A stretch of 64,000 bases of DNA from JAJRQY01 sp965224435 (GCA_965224435.1 OZ245048.1:1550001-1614000); one strand, 5' to 3'; counted from the stretch's first letter, positions 25,202-33,360 are shown. The notes: generated from the letters alone by a model not told the origin. Made by a program: numbers and translations.

Positions 25202-26041
25202 CTAAGCAGCGTCGAAGTCGGCGATGACGTCGCCGGCTTGATCACGAACCGCACTCACGGCACGCTTCACCAAACGACGAGCGGCCTCAGCGGTAACACC
25301 GAGTTCTTCTCCGACTTCGCGGTAGCTGCGCTTGCGGCCATCATTGAGGCCGAACCGTTGCTCGACGGCGTAGCGGGCCCGAGGGTCCAAGACATCAAGC
25401 AATCCAGTCACCATCGTCTCCTCGGCCTTGGCCATGACCTCAACCTCTGGTCCAGGATTGGAATCGGGGAGGAGGTCGACGAGCTCGTTGGAGTCGTCGT
25501 CGCCAATGGTGCGATCAAGCGAGGTCGGTGTGGTGAGGCGATGCAAACGAGCATGCTCATCATCCAGCTCGTCGCCATCACCAGAAACCTGGCGAAGGGC
25601 GGCACGCAAGCTGGCCGAACGATCGCCGGGAAGGCGAACGAGGCTGGCTTTCTGATCCAGTGCCCGGCCGATGGCCTGACGGATCCAGAAGGTGGCATAG
25701 GTGCTGAACTTGAAGCCCTTGCGCCAGTCGAACTTGTCGACGGCATGCTCCAAACCAAGGTTGCCTTCCTGGATGAGGTCCAGAAGTTCCATTGACGGAG
25801 GCAGGGGATAGCGGCGGGCAACGCTCACAACGAGGCGAAGGTTGGCCCGGATAAAGCGGTCTTTGGCTCGAGCTGCTGCTCGAGCGGACCGGCGGTGTTC
25901 GGCAGTGTTCTCGCCAGCTTCGATCTTCTCAAGGGCAGCATGGCCCTTTTCGATGACTTGGCTGAGCTCGCGCTCCTCATCAGCTGTGAGGAGCGGAACA
26001 AGTCCGATTTCGTTTAGGTATTGACCTACAGAGTCACTCAT
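25202..26041 (-). CDS. Group 2 sigma-70 family RNA polymerase sigma factor
   Basis: This is a 279-residue sigma factor with regions 1.2 (SVGQYLNEIGLVPLLTADEE), 2.1-2.4 (LRLVVSVARRYP, LLDLIQEGNLGLEHAVDKFDW, FSTYATFWIRQAIGRAL), 3 and 4.2 (YREVGEELGVTAEAARRLVKRAV). It lacks the long N-terminal extension of a primary sigma and so is group 2, like HrdB/SigB paralogues. The primary rpoD is at 61492. ATG 26041 was chosen because the sequence then begins MSDSVGQYL. A TTG four codons upstream is less likely. A 297-base region separates it from the divergent nadD and holds a CRP-like palindrome, which suggests carbon- or nutrient-linked control. Confidence 0.92.
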   Translation of the reverse strand: MSDSVGQYLNEIGLVPLLTADEERELSQVIEKGHAALEKIEAGENTAEHRRSARAAARAKDRFIRANLRLVVSVARRYPLPPSMELLDLIQEGNLGLEHAVDKFDWRKGFKFSTYATFWIRQAIGRALDQKASLVRLPGDRSASLRAALRQVSGDGDELDDEHARLHRLTTPTSLDRTIGDDDSNELVDLLPDSNPGPEVEVMAKAEETMVTGLLDVLDPRARYAVEQRFGLNDGRKRSYREVGEELGVTAEAARRLVKRAVSAVRDQAGDVIADFDAA

Positions 26042-26210
26042 GGCGCGTTTCAAATTCCTGGGATTGCGGGAGGATTACAAAGAATGTTGGGGCGTTTGGG
26101 CCCGGGGCTGGATTGTTACGCTTTACACACCATTGAGGTTTTGCCGTTTCACGCGAGTGATGGCGGTTCTTTGCTGTGCTGCGGGCGCTATAGGTCCAAA
26201 CGTAGTTTTT

Positions 26211-26240
26211 ACTATAGATTGTTCCCCACGTGAATGTGAA
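26211..26240 (-). promoter_or_regulatory. Candidate promoter of sigma factor gene
   Basis: On the minus strand TTCACA (26240-26235), an 18-base spacer and TATAGT (26216-26211) form a plausible promoter. The -35 falls inside the CRP-like palindrome, so a protein bound there would compete with polymerase. It would leave a leader of about 160 bases. Confidence 0.4.
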
Positions 26241-26252
26241 ATCCGTCACATT
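26233..26252. promoter_or_regulatory. CRP/GlxR-type binding site
   Basis: AATGTGA-AATCCG-TCACATT contains the exact TGTGA-N6-TCACA core bound by CRP in proteobacteria and by CRP/GlxR in actinobacteria, and the symmetry extends to seven bases per arm. It lies between the divergent sigma-factor and nadD genes. No crp gene is in the window. Confidence 0.65.
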
Positions 26253-26270
26253 TGTCCTGAACCACTCACG

Positions 26271-26299
26271 TTGACCGGTATGACGGCCGACACTCTAAG
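26271..26299 (+). promoter_or_regulatory. Candidate promoter of nadD operon
   Basis: TTGACC (26271-26276), a 17-base spacer and TCTAAG (26294-26299) precede nadD. Transcription would start near 26306, which puts the centre of the CRP-like palindrome about 63 bases upstream, close to the usual class I activator position. The -10 is weak. Confidence 0.35.
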
Positions 26300-26338
26300 G
26301 CTTGTGTGGCACACGCACAAGTGGAAACCGGGAGAGCT

Positions 26339-26971
26339 GTGAGCGCCCCAAGTCGGTCGATTGGTATCTTCGGGGGAACTTTCGATCCGCCCCATATCGG
26401 TCATCTGATCGCTGCTGAGCGTGTCCGTGAGCAGATGGGCCTCGATGAGGTCCGACTTGTTGTTGCCAACGATCCGTGGCAAAAAGACGGGCTTCGAGTG
26501 ATCACTCGGGCTGAGGATCGGGTCGCGTTGGTTGTGGCTGCTCTTGAATCCAGTGAGGCCACGGAGCCACAAGGAGTCGGCCTGACTGTGTCTCGCGTCG
26601 AACTTGATGCTGGCGGGCCAAGTTTTACCATCGATACCCTCCAGACCTTTCGGGACTCGGAGCCGGACGCGGAATGGTTCATCGTCGTTGGCGCCGATGC
26701 AGCAATGGGGCTTGATAGCTGGCACCGCGCAGAGGAACTTCGCCAGCAAGCAAAGATCGTTGTGGTGAACCGGCCCGATCCTCGCAATGCTGATAACCCT
26801 GGGTCTGCCCCCGAGGGCTGGCAGCAAGCGAACGTGTCGATTCCGGCAATCGAAATCTCCAGCACGGAGCTCCGCGAACGGGTTCGCTCGAATCAATCCA
26901 TCCGATTTTTGACGCCGGATCCGGTGATCGCACTCATTGAGCAGCTGGGGATCTATCGTCAGGACTCTTGA
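26339..26971 (+). CDS. nadD: Nicotinate-nucleotide adenylyltransferase
   Basis: NadD converts nicotinate mononucleotide and ATP to deamido-NAD in NAD synthesis. The 210 residues contain the nucleotidyltransferase motif GIFGGTFDPPHIGHL near the N terminus, WFIVVGADAAMGLDSWHRAEEL in the middle, and ISSTELRERVRSNQSIRFL with the second ATP-binding motif near the C terminus. GTG 26339 is preferred because GGGAG lies four bases upstream and the motif then falls at the usual distance. A GTG at 26306 would add 11 residues. The next gene starts at TTG within the stop (TTGA overlap). Confidence 0.95.
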   Translation: MSAPSRSIGIFGGTFDPPHIGHLIAAERVREQMGLDEVRLVVANDPWQKDGLRVITRAEDRVALVVAALESSEATEPQGVGLTVSRVELDAGGPSFTIDTLQTFRDSEPDAEWFIVVGADAAMGLDSWHRAEELRQQAKIVVVNRPDPRNADNPGSAPEGWQQANVSIPAIEISSTELRERVRSNQSIRFLTPDPVIALIEQLGIYRQDS

Positions 26972-28125
26972 TTCGACCAGTCACATCCCTCGGTGAGCTA
27001 CGGGCACCTCGGGCCCCAACGCTCTTTATTCTCGTCGAATTGCTTCTCCTATCGGCCGTGCCTGTGCTCGGCTATCTCGGGGCTCAGTCTCTACTGGACA
27101 CACGAGCCGGAAACTTCGTAGCTCAACCCACTCCGACGGAGCCCGGCTGGCTGGCCGCAGTAGAGCCCAGTCCGATTACTGGGATCGTTGAGGTCCTGGA
27201 CGGGAAGGTCACTGGCGCGACGATTGTTGCCCAACAGCGAGAGAGTCAACCAGGCGGAACTGTCATCTTGATATGGCCATCAACGGAAATTGATGGTGTT
27301 CAGGTGGGAGAGATGGCTCCAGGAGAGGTCGTTCCCGCTATTTCTCGCGAGCTCAGACTCCAGATCCCGATGGTTGAGATTCTGGATGAAGCCCGCTGGA
27401 AGACTGTCCTGGGGTCCGAGGAACGGACGGTAGACAATCCCGACCCGCTCGTTGGTGAAGATGAAGTGCCACTGCTCGCGGTCGGGCCAGTCACTATTGG
27501 CTCCGACCTTGCGGCCACCTTCATCGGGTCGCCAGCAGTTACTGGTCACCCAGACTCAGTTATTGTGCGTCGAACAATCTGGTGGCAAGCGCTTCTGGGT
27601 GCACCGCCGGGTGGCGACGACGACCTGGCTGCTCTGATCCGAACGATTGGGGCGGCTGACTATCGGATTGTTGACTTGCCGACGACCGCAAATCTGGACG
27701 GTGAGGAGACCGATGCTGGTCGAAGAATTGATCCAGATTTGGCCGAGCAGGTGGTCGCCGACTCTGTCCCCTTCCCCGTCGGTTCTCAACCAGGGGACCG
27801 ACCTCAAGTGCAAGTCCTCGATCGAACCGGCGGTGTCGATCTGGAACTGGTAGCCCGATCGGTGGCCAGACTCGGCTTTGAAGTCATCCAGATCGGCAAC
27901 GCCAGTGTCTTCGACGATGGTCCAGCCGAAGTGGTCGTCCCGCCAGGAGTGACCGACGCACGCGTCGAACTGCTTGCTGAGCTCTTTGGTGCCGCTACCG
28001 TCTATGAAACTACATCAGCCAATCAGGCTGGATCTGCCGATGATTCGGCTAGCAAAACCGTTGATACCTCTGGCACAATCACTCTGATTGTCAGTAGCTC
28101 AGCTGCCGAAATGAGTACCCCGTGA
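26968..28125 (+). CDS. LytR_C-domain membrane protein with degenerate LCP-like region
   Basis: This 385-residue protein sits where many actinobacteria carry an LCP/LytR-type gene between nadD and rsfS. A short cytoplasmic arm precedes one membrane helix (about 18-42). The exported part has an LCP-like middle (about 70-230), but the arginines that bind the polyprenyl-pyrophosphate in true LCP ligases are not recognisable. A C-terminal LytR_C-like domain follows (about 270-345; VQVLDRTGGVDLELVARSVARLGFEV). The end is Ser/Thr-rich. It may therefore be a non-catalytic relative of the enzymes that attach polymers to peptidoglycan. Start TTG overlaps nadD, and the stop overlaps rsfS. Confidence 0.7.
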   Translation: MIRPVTSLGELRAPRAPTLFILVELLLLSAVPVLGYLGAQSLLDTRAGNFVAQPTPTEPGWLAAVEPSPITGIVEVLDGKVTGATIVAQQRESQPGGTVILIWPSTEIDGVQVGEMAPGEVVPAISRELRLQIPMVEILDEARWKTVLGSEERTVDNPDPLVGEDEVPLLAVGPVTIGSDLAATFIGSPAVTGHPDSVIVRRTIWWQALLGAPPGGDDDLAALIRTIGAADYRIVDLPTTANLDGEETDAGRRIDPDLAEQVVADSVPFPVGSQPGDRPQVQVLDRTGGVDLELVARSVARLGFEVIQIGNASVFDDGPAEVVVPPGVTDARVELLAELFGAATVYETTSANQAGSADDSASKTVDTSGTITLIVSSSAAEMSTP

Positions 28126-28565
28126 CACCGACCCCAACACCAATATCTACATCAGCAGCAGAAATTGAAGCCTGGGTTCGACTCGCTGTTGATGGGGCCG
28201 AAGAGAAGCTTGGTCACCGCACCGAGGCTTTCCTTGTCGGTGAAATCCTTGGCATTACCGACTGGTTCGTGGTGACATCTGCCCAGACCACCCGTCAGGT
28301 GAAAGCAATTGTCGAAGGCGTCGAAGAGATGGTCTTCCTTGGTGATGGGCCAAGGCCACTTCGGATTGAGGGCCTGGACGCACCCGACTGGGTGCTGATG
28401 GACTATGGCTCGTTCCTCGTCCATGTCTTTACCGACGAGGCCCGTGAGTACTTCGAACTGGAACGGCTCTGGAGCGATGTTCCTCGACTCAAGTTCACCC
28501 GAGCCGACGGATCTGTGGCTGGCGAGACAGAAGCCTTCGACTCAGTCTCTCCTGAAGCAGAATAG
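28122..28565 (+). CDS. rsfS: Ribosomal silencing factor RsfS
   Basis: RsfS binds L14 on the 50S subunit and blocks subunit joining when nutrients are scarce. The 147-residue product shows the family pattern ITDWFVVTSAQTTRQVKAIVEGVEE, then WVLMDYGSFLVHVFTDEAREYFELERLW. The C-terminal 25 residues are an acidic extension. The GTG start overlaps the previous stop by four bases. The order nadD-LytR-like-rsfS is conserved in actinobacteria and supports the call. It converges on leuS with a 47-base gap holding only a weak five-pair hairpin near 28584. Confidence 0.95.
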   Translation: MTPTPTPISTSAAEIEAWVRLAVDGAEEKLGHRTEAFLVGEILGITDWFVVTSAQTTRQVKAIVEGVEEMVFLGDGPRPLRIEGLDAPDWVLMDYGSFLVHVFTDEAREYFELERLWSDVPRLKFTRADGSVAGETEAFDSVSPEAE

Positions 28566-28612
28566 GCCGACCCTCTGAGCAATTCGGTGTAACCGGACTG
28601 GGACTGATGGTC

Positions 28613-31111
28613 TTAGGCGACGATGTTTACGATCTTGGGCTGACGAACAATGATTTTTCTTGGCTCGCCATCCAGCTGGGCTTGAACGTTCTCCGAACCC
28701 AAGGCCAAGGCCTTCGCTTCTTCTTCGGTGATCTCAGTTGAGACCTCGAAACGATCGCGAACCTTCCCGTTGACCTGCACAATCATGGTGACTGTGTCCA
28801 CGACGAGCTTGGCCGGATCGGCCACTGGCCATGTTGTGAGGTGAACGTGCTCGCCGTCGTGGCGAAGCTTCCACAGCTCAGCCGAGATGTGGGGGACAGC
28901 TGGCGACAGCAGCTGGAGCACGGTGTCCAGGGCTTGATCCAGGGTGGCCTGGTGAGGGCCATCTGGGGCTTGCACATAGCGGTAAAGGGTGTTGGTGAAT
29001 TCCATGAAGCCAGCAACCGCGGTGTTGTAGGCCCAGCGCTCGTATTCATTACTGACCCGGTCAATCAGGACGTGGGTCGCGGTTTCGATGGCTGCGTCGG
29101 CTTCGTTGGGTTCACCATCTCGAGCATCGTCGAACAGATCGGTCTCGGGATGGGCCACGCGCCAAAAACGATGGAGGAAACGTTCGCAGCCTTCCAGCTG
29201 AAAATCTTCCCAATCGACGTCTTCGGCCGGGGGCTTCACCTGCAAGATTGCCAACCTCAGGGCATCCGCCCCATGGGCATCGATAATGCCTTCGGGTGCC
29301 ACCGTATTGCCCTTTGATTTGGACATCTTGCCTCCACCCATTCGCACCATTCCTTGCGTGAAAAGACGCTTCATTGGCTCGCGTAGCTCTTTGGGTGCAA
29401 TCCCAATATCGGCCAATGCCTTCATGAAGAACCGGGCGTAAAGCAGGTGCAAGATTGCGTGCTCAACTCCACCGATGTACTGATCGACCGGCATGAACTG
29501 ACGAACTGCTTCTTTGCTGAACGGAAGTTCCTCATTCCAAGGATCGGCGAAACGGAGGAAGTACCAACTGGAGTCGACAAAAGTATCCATGGTGTCAGTT
29601 TCCCGCAGTGCAGGCTCGCCGCAATCAGGACAGGTGGTGTTCAGGAAACCCTCATGCTTGGTCAAGGGTGAGCCGACAATATTGGTGAAATCGACATCGT
29701 CGGGAGCCACGATCGGCAGCTCGCTGTCCGGCACTGGGCGCAGGCCACAGACATGGCAATACACCATGGGAATCGGGCATCCCCAGAAACGCTGCCGGCT
29801 GAGCAGCCAATCTCGCAAGCGGAAGTTGATCTTGCGATCTCCAAGGTCCTGATCTACTAGCCAATCGCTGGCTTTGGCTTTGGCCTCGGCAACGTCCAGC
29901 CCATTCAGGTCCAGTGCATCGTTTGCTGAATTGATCGCTAGACCGGCGTCGGTGTATGCCTCTCCATCGAAGTCTTCAGGAGGCTGAACAGTGCGAATAA
30001 TCTGGAGATCGTGCTCCTTGGCAAAATCCCAGTCCCGCTGGTCCTGGCCGGGGACAGCCATGATGGCGCCGGTCCCGTAACCCATCAGAACATAGTCGGC
30101 CAGGTAGAGGGGGATCGCTTTGCCAGTGAATGGATTAACGACGGAGCTTCCTGAGAAGACTCCACGTTTGTCCGCTGCTTGGGAGGTCGACATGCGCTCG
30201 ATGTCGGACTTCACCTTCACCTGAGCCCGGAACGCCTCAACGGTCTGGCGCTGGGCATCGGTCGTGAGTTCATCAACCCTTGCATGCTCCGGGGCCATCA
30301 CTGCAAACGTCATGCCGAATCCAGTATCGGGTCGTGTGGTGTAGACCGACAAGGGCGGGACATCTGCCCGAGCGTTGCCGTCAGCGTCAGCTATTGGTAG
30401 ACCAAACTCGGCCCCCTCGGACCGCCCGATCCAGTTCCGCTGCATGGTCTTGACCCGATTCGGCCAGTCAAGTCCATCCAAGTCGTCAAGCAGTTCCTGG
30501 GCGTAGTCGGTGATCTTGTAGAACCACTGCTCCATGTCGCGCTTTTCGACCAGATCGCCGGACCGATCACAACGTCCATCGATGACCTGCTCGTTGGCCA
30601 GCACGGTCTGGCATCCAGGGCACCAGTTGACGGGAGCATTGGCTCGATAGACCAGTCCAGCTTCCCAGAATCGCAAGAAGATCCACTGGGTTCCCTTCAT
30701 GAACATTGGATCATGACTCTTGATGGTTCTGCGAGCGTCATAGACCGCTCCAATACGGCGCAACGACGAGGTGAGCTCGACGATCCGGGCATCGGTGAAC
30801 GTTCGAGGGTGTTCGCCCGTCTTCAGTGCAGCGTTTTCCGCCGGTAGCCCGAAGCTGTCGAAACCAATGGGGGACAGCACTGCCTTGCCGTTCATGGTGT
30901 GATAGCGGACCAGCAAGTCGCCAAAGGTGTAGTTGCGGACGTGGCCGATATGAGCGGGGCCCGAGGGGTAGGGATACATCGAAAGCACGTAGCGCTTTTC
31001 CCGTGGATCGTCGTTATCGACGTTGTACGTGCCTTCGTCCGCCCAGAGATCCTGCCATCGAGGCTCGATGGTCGATGGTGTATAGCGAGGCATTTCTGGG
31101 CGTTCGGACAT
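28613..31111 (-). CDS. leuS: Leucyl-tRNA synthetase
   Basis: LeuRS charges tRNA-Leu. The 832-residue class I enzyme has HIGH at residues 54-57 (PSGPAHIGHVRNY), a zinc-type motif NWCPGCQTVLANEQV, the editing domain (about 230-420, with the GTG-type segment GYGTGAIMAVPGQDQRD), a second Cys cluster (YCHVCGLRP and TTCPDCGEP) and KMSKS at 595-599, followed by the anticodon-binding domain. Length is normal for bacterial LeuRS. It has its own -10 box just upstream and runs away from the tRNA-Ala gene. Confidence 0.97.
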   Translation of the reverse strand: MSERPEMPRYTPSTIEPRWQDLWADEGTYNVDNDDPREKRYVLSMYPYPSGPAHIGHVRNYTFGDLLVRYHTMNGKAVLSPIGFDSFGLPAENAALKTGEHPRTFTDARIVELTSSLRRIGAVYDARRTIKSHDPMFMKGTQWIFLRFWEAGLVYRANAPVNWCPGCQTVLANEQVIDGRCDRSGDLVEKRDMEQWFYKITDYAQELLDDLDGLDWPNRVKTMQRNWIGRSEGAEFGLPIADADGNARADVPPLSVYTTRPDTGFGMTFAVMAPEHARVDELTTDAQRQTVEAFRAQVKVKSDIERMSTSQAADKRGVFSGSSVVNPFTGKAIPLYLADYVLMGYGTGAIMAVPGQDQRDWDFAKEHDLQIIRTVQPPEDFDGEAYTDAGLAINSANDALDLNGLDVAEAKAKASDWLVDQDLGDRKINFRLRDWLLSRQRFWGCPIPMVYCHVCGLRPVPDSELPIVAPDDVDFTNIVGSPLTKHEGFLNTTCPDCGEPALRETDTMDTFVDSSWYFLRFADPWNEELPFSKEAVRQFMPVDQYIGGVEHAILHLLYARFFMKALADIGIAPKELREPMKRLFTQGMVRMGGGKMSKSKGNTVAPEGIIDAHGADALRLAILQVKPPAEDVDWEDFQLEGCERFLHRFWRVAHPETDLFDDARDGEPNEADAAIETATHVLIDRVSNEYERWAYNTAVAGFMEFTNTLYRYVQAPDGPHQATLDQALDTVLQLLSPAVPHISAELWKLRHDGEHVHLTTWPVADPAKLVVDTVTMIVQVNGKVRDRFEVSTEITEEEAKALALGSENVQAQLDGEPRKIIVRQPKIVNIVA

Positions 31112-31118
31112 GCTGGAC

Positions 31119-31124
31119 AGGATA
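31119..31124 (-). promoter_or_regulatory. -10 box (TATCCT) of leuS
   Basis: On the minus strand TATCCT lies seven bases before the leuS ATG at 31111. No Shine-Dalgarno intervenes, so a leaderless transcript is likely. Confidence 0.5.
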
Positions 31125-31206
31125 ACGAACCCGGGGCCTGGAGCTAGGGATTTACTCGGTTCCGGATCTGCCTGGAAGTGATTTCTGGGAGAAGCGAGCG
31201 AGGCGG

Positions 31207-31234
31207 TTGTTCATTCATGGGAACTTGGTACGCT
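31207..31234 (+). promoter_or_regulatory. Candidate promoter of tRNA-Ala
   Basis: TTGTTC (31207-31212), 16 bases and TACGCT (31229-31234) would start transcription about 17 bases before the mature tRNA 5' end. Confidence 0.4.
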
Positions 31235-31257
31235 CGGTCGTCCCAGCAGGGATGTTC

Positions 31258-31330
31258 GGGGCTATAGCTCAGTTGGTAGAGCACTTCCATGGCATGGAAG
31301 GGGTCAGGAGTTCAATTCTCCTTAGCTCCA
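31258..31330 (+). tRNA. tRNA-Ala (anticodon GGC)
   Basis: The 73-base cloverleaf has acceptor stem GGGGCTA/TAGCTCC with one G-T pair, D arm GCTC/GAGC, anticodon stem CTTCC/GGAAG with loop ATGGCAT, and T arm AGGAG/CTCCT with loop TTCAATT. The anticodon GGC (31291-31293) reads GCC alanine codons. The 3' CCA is not encoded, because the genomic sequence continues CGGG after the discriminator A. Confidence 0.95.
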
Positions 31331-31351
31331 CGGGAACCCTCCGGGTTCCTT

Positions 31352-31376
31352 GAAGTTCGGCCGTTGGCCGAACTTC
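31352..31376 (+). terminator. Hairpin, possible terminator of tRNA-Ala
   Basis: GAAGTTCGGCC-GTT-GGCCGAACTTC is a perfect 11-bp stem with a three-base loop, 21 bases after the tRNA. A short TTTT occurs downstream. Confidence 0.5.
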
Positions 31377-31412
31377 TGCCGTTTTACGGTTAGTGGGCCC
31401 TTCGGGTTCCTT

Positions 31413-31446
31413 AAGGTTTGGCCTAGCGGCCAAACCTTCGCTTTTT
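31413..31446 (+). terminator. Intrinsic terminator in palindrome cluster
   Basis: AAGGTTTGGCC-TAGC-GGCCAAACCTT is a perfect 11-bp stem with a tetraloop and is followed by CGCTTTTT. This is the best rho-independent terminator for tRNA-Ala transcription. Confidence 0.65.
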
Positions 31447-31627
31447 CTAGGGGTCTCTGGAACCCTTCGGGTTCCTTGAAATTGGTCCCGATGTTGCGAG
31501 CTAGCGAGCAACTCGCGGAACCCGAAGGGTTCCCGGTGGCCGAACTTCTGCCGTTTTGCGGTTGGCGAATGACTCATGCCTTATCGCTGATTTTAGGGGC
31601 GGGTCGGGGGTTTTGAGAGGTGGGGCC

Positions 31628-31633
31628 TAGTCT
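31628..31633 (+). promoter_or_regulatory. -10 box (TAGTCT) of acyl-AMP ligase gene
   Basis: TAGTCT ends eight bases before GTG 31642, matching the leaderless spacing of other genes in the window. It lies within the region that would code if the TTG at 31633 were used, which argues for the later start. Confidence 0.45.
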
Positions 31634-31641
31634 TGGTGCTC

Positions 31642-33300
31642 GTGGAAACCATCGTTACTCGTATTGAACATGCGGCAAAGGGGCTGGGGACCGTCACCTT
31701 CTTGTCTGGTGATGAGCCTGTGACCAAGTCATGGGGCGACCTCCACGAGGAAGCCAAGGGATTCGCCGCCAACCTTCAGGCCAATGGCGTGCAACAAGGT
31801 GACCACGTTGCCCTGTTAGGCCCAACGACCGCCGACTTCGTAACCTCCATCCAAGCCATCTGGCTCTGCGGCGCCACCCTGGTCATCCTTCCTCTTCCCA
31901 TGCGACTGGCATCGTTGGACGACTTCATCGCTGATACCAAGACCAGGATCACCAAGGCAGAATGTGCTGCAGTCCTGGTCGACTCCGATCTCGCTCCATT
32001 CGTCGAGTCGACTCCCGATGATCCACCCGTCCACTCCTTCGCCGACCTCAAGCCCGGCCCCGGCCGAGCAACTATCGACAACTTCATCCGCCCGGACTAT
32101 CACCGGGACGATCTGCTCGTCCTGCAGTTCACCTCCGGTTCGACCTCCGAACCCAAGGGAGTAATGCTGGCGAATCACACCATGGCCGCCAACCTTGATG
32201 CCATCGACGAGATGATGGAAATTGATGTCGACACCGACGTTCTGATCAGCTGGCTGCCTCTCTATCACGACATGGGGCTGGTGGGTTGCTGCCTGTTGCC
32301 AATGACAAAGGGCTTCCGACTCGTCCTGGCCGCGCCACAAGACTTCCTAGCGAAACCTGCTCGGTGGATGGAATGGATCTCGAAGTACGGAGGCACCGCT
32401 ACGGCTGGCCCAAACTTCAGCTACGTGCTGGCGACACGAGCCCTCAACCGGAGCAAAGAAACCCTGGACCTTTCCAACGTTCGAATCGCCCTAAACGGCG
32501 CCGAACCCGTCGATCCGACCTCGGTTCGTGCGTTCCTTCAAGCCGGTGAACGTCACGGCCTTCGCCCTGAGTCGATCTTCCCCGCATTTGGCATGGCCGA
32601 ACTCTGCATCGCTGGTGCCTTCCCCAAGCCGATGGGCGGATTGCAAATAGACACGGTGGACGCCTATGCCCTGGAACACGAGCATTGGGCCGTACCGGTT
32701 GAAGCGGACCACGAGCGTGCACGCGAGATTGTTCGGTTAGGTGTGCCCGTACCCGGGTTGGAGTTTCGGATCATCGATACCAGCACCGGTGAAGAGCTAC
32801 CCGAGCGATGGGTCGGTGAGTTGCAGATCTCGGGCACCTCGGTCACCGACGGCTACTACAAACGTCCAGACGCCAATGCCGAACTGTTCACTGGCGAATG
32901 GCTACAGACCGGCGATCTGGCCTACATGGTCGATGGAGCCATGTACATGTGCGGCCGGATCAAGGATGTCATCATCGTTGGTGGCCGCAACATCTACCCC
33001 CAAGACATTGAACGTGCCGTTGGGACGGTCGAGGGCATCCGTGCCGGCAATGTGGTTGCCTTTGGAATGCCGGGCCGCAAGGGGAAAGAAACGGTCGTGG
33101 TTGTCGCCGAGAGTCGGGTCGAAGATGACGCGACTGCAGTGGCTGCGATAAAACAGATGACACTTGAAGCAGTTGGAATCCCCGCTCACGATGTGGTGTT
33201 GGTTAATCCTTCTACCTTGCCAAAGACAAGCTCGGGAAAGCTGCAGCGGCTCCTGTGTAAGCAGCAGTACGAAGCCGACGAACTCTCTCGCCTCAACTAG
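31642..33300 (+). CDS. Fatty acyl-AMP ligase / FadD-like adenylating enzyme
   Basis: This 552-residue ANL-superfamily enzyme activates fatty acids as acyl-adenylates. It has the AMP-binding core TSGSTSEPKGV, SWLPLYHDMGLVG (typical of fatty acyl-AMP ligases), NGAEPVDPTSVRAF, FGMAELCIAG, GELQISG and the hinge region TGDLAYMVDGAMYMCGRIKDVIIVGGRN, and ends with the catalytic-lysine motif KTSSGKLQR. FAAL-type enzymes pass the acyl group to carrier proteins, whereas FACL-type pass it to CoA. The sequence favours FAAL, but no acyl carrier protein or PKS gene is adjacent. GTG 31642 is preferred over TTG 31633 and GTG 31636. It is followed at once by a long hairpin. Confidence 0.85.
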   Translation: METIVTRIEHAAKGLGTVTFLSGDEPVTKSWGDLHEEAKGFAANLQANGVQQGDHVALLGPTTADFVTSIQAIWLCGATLVILPLPMRLASLDDFIADTKTRITKAECAAVLVDSDLAPFVESTPDDPPVHSFADLKPGPGRATIDNFIRPDYHRDDLLVLQFTSGSTSEPKGVMLANHTMAANLDAIDEMMEIDVDTDVLISWLPLYHDMGLVGCCLLPMTKGFRLVLAAPQDFLAKPARWMEWISKYGGTATAGPNFSYVLATRALNRSKETLDLSNVRIALNGAEPVDPTSVRAFLQAGERHGLRPESIFPAFGMAELCIAGAFPKPMGGLQIDTVDAYALEHEHWAVPVEADHERAREIVRLGVPVPGLEFRIIDTSTGEELPERWVGELQISGTSVTDGYYKRPDANAELFTGEWLQTGDLAYMVDGAMYMCGRIKDVIIVGGRNIYPQDIERAVGTVEGIRAGNVVAFGMPGRKGKETVVVVAESRVEDDATAVAAIKQMTLEAVGIPAHDVVLVNPSTLPKTSSGKLQRLLCKQQYEADELSRLN

Positions 33301-33356
33301 CTCGTTCTGGCACCGGCCAGATGTCGCATATGGATCGCTGCCGGTGCCAGAACGAG
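33301..33356. terminator. Bidirectional terminator with 17-bp perfect stem
   Basis: CTCGTTCTGGCACCGGC (33301-33317) and its exact complement (33340-33356) flank a 22-base loop. It begins right after the stop of the acyl-AMP ligase and ends four bases before the stop of the convergent LLM gene, so it probably serves both. Confidence 0.75.
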
Positions 33357-33360
33357 ATTC

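Larger units (their letters stand above)
31332..31562. repeat. Cluster of palindromes downstream of tRNA-Ala
   Basis: This 230-base gene-free stretch is made almost entirely of inverted repeats. GGAACCC/GGGTTCC hairpins are at 31333-31349, 31459-31475 and 31517-31533, the last being the exact reverse complement of the middle one. 11-bp stems are at 31352-31376 and 31413-31438. A direct repeat of about 28 bases (GGCCGAACTTCTGCCGTTTT core) begins near 31364 and again near 31537. A degenerate fourth GGGTTCC hairpin lies near 31396. No open reading frame of interest is present. The rest, to 31627, shows nothing recognisable. Confidence 0.9.

Noticed and set aside
28566..28612. Terminator between rsfS and leuS
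   Set aside because: Only a five-pair hairpin (TCGGT/ACCGG-like) without a T run is visible, which is too weak to call.
31642..33300. Part of a polyketide or siderophore cluster
   Set aside because: No carrier protein, ketosynthase or condensation domain gene lies nearby. The enzyme stands alone.
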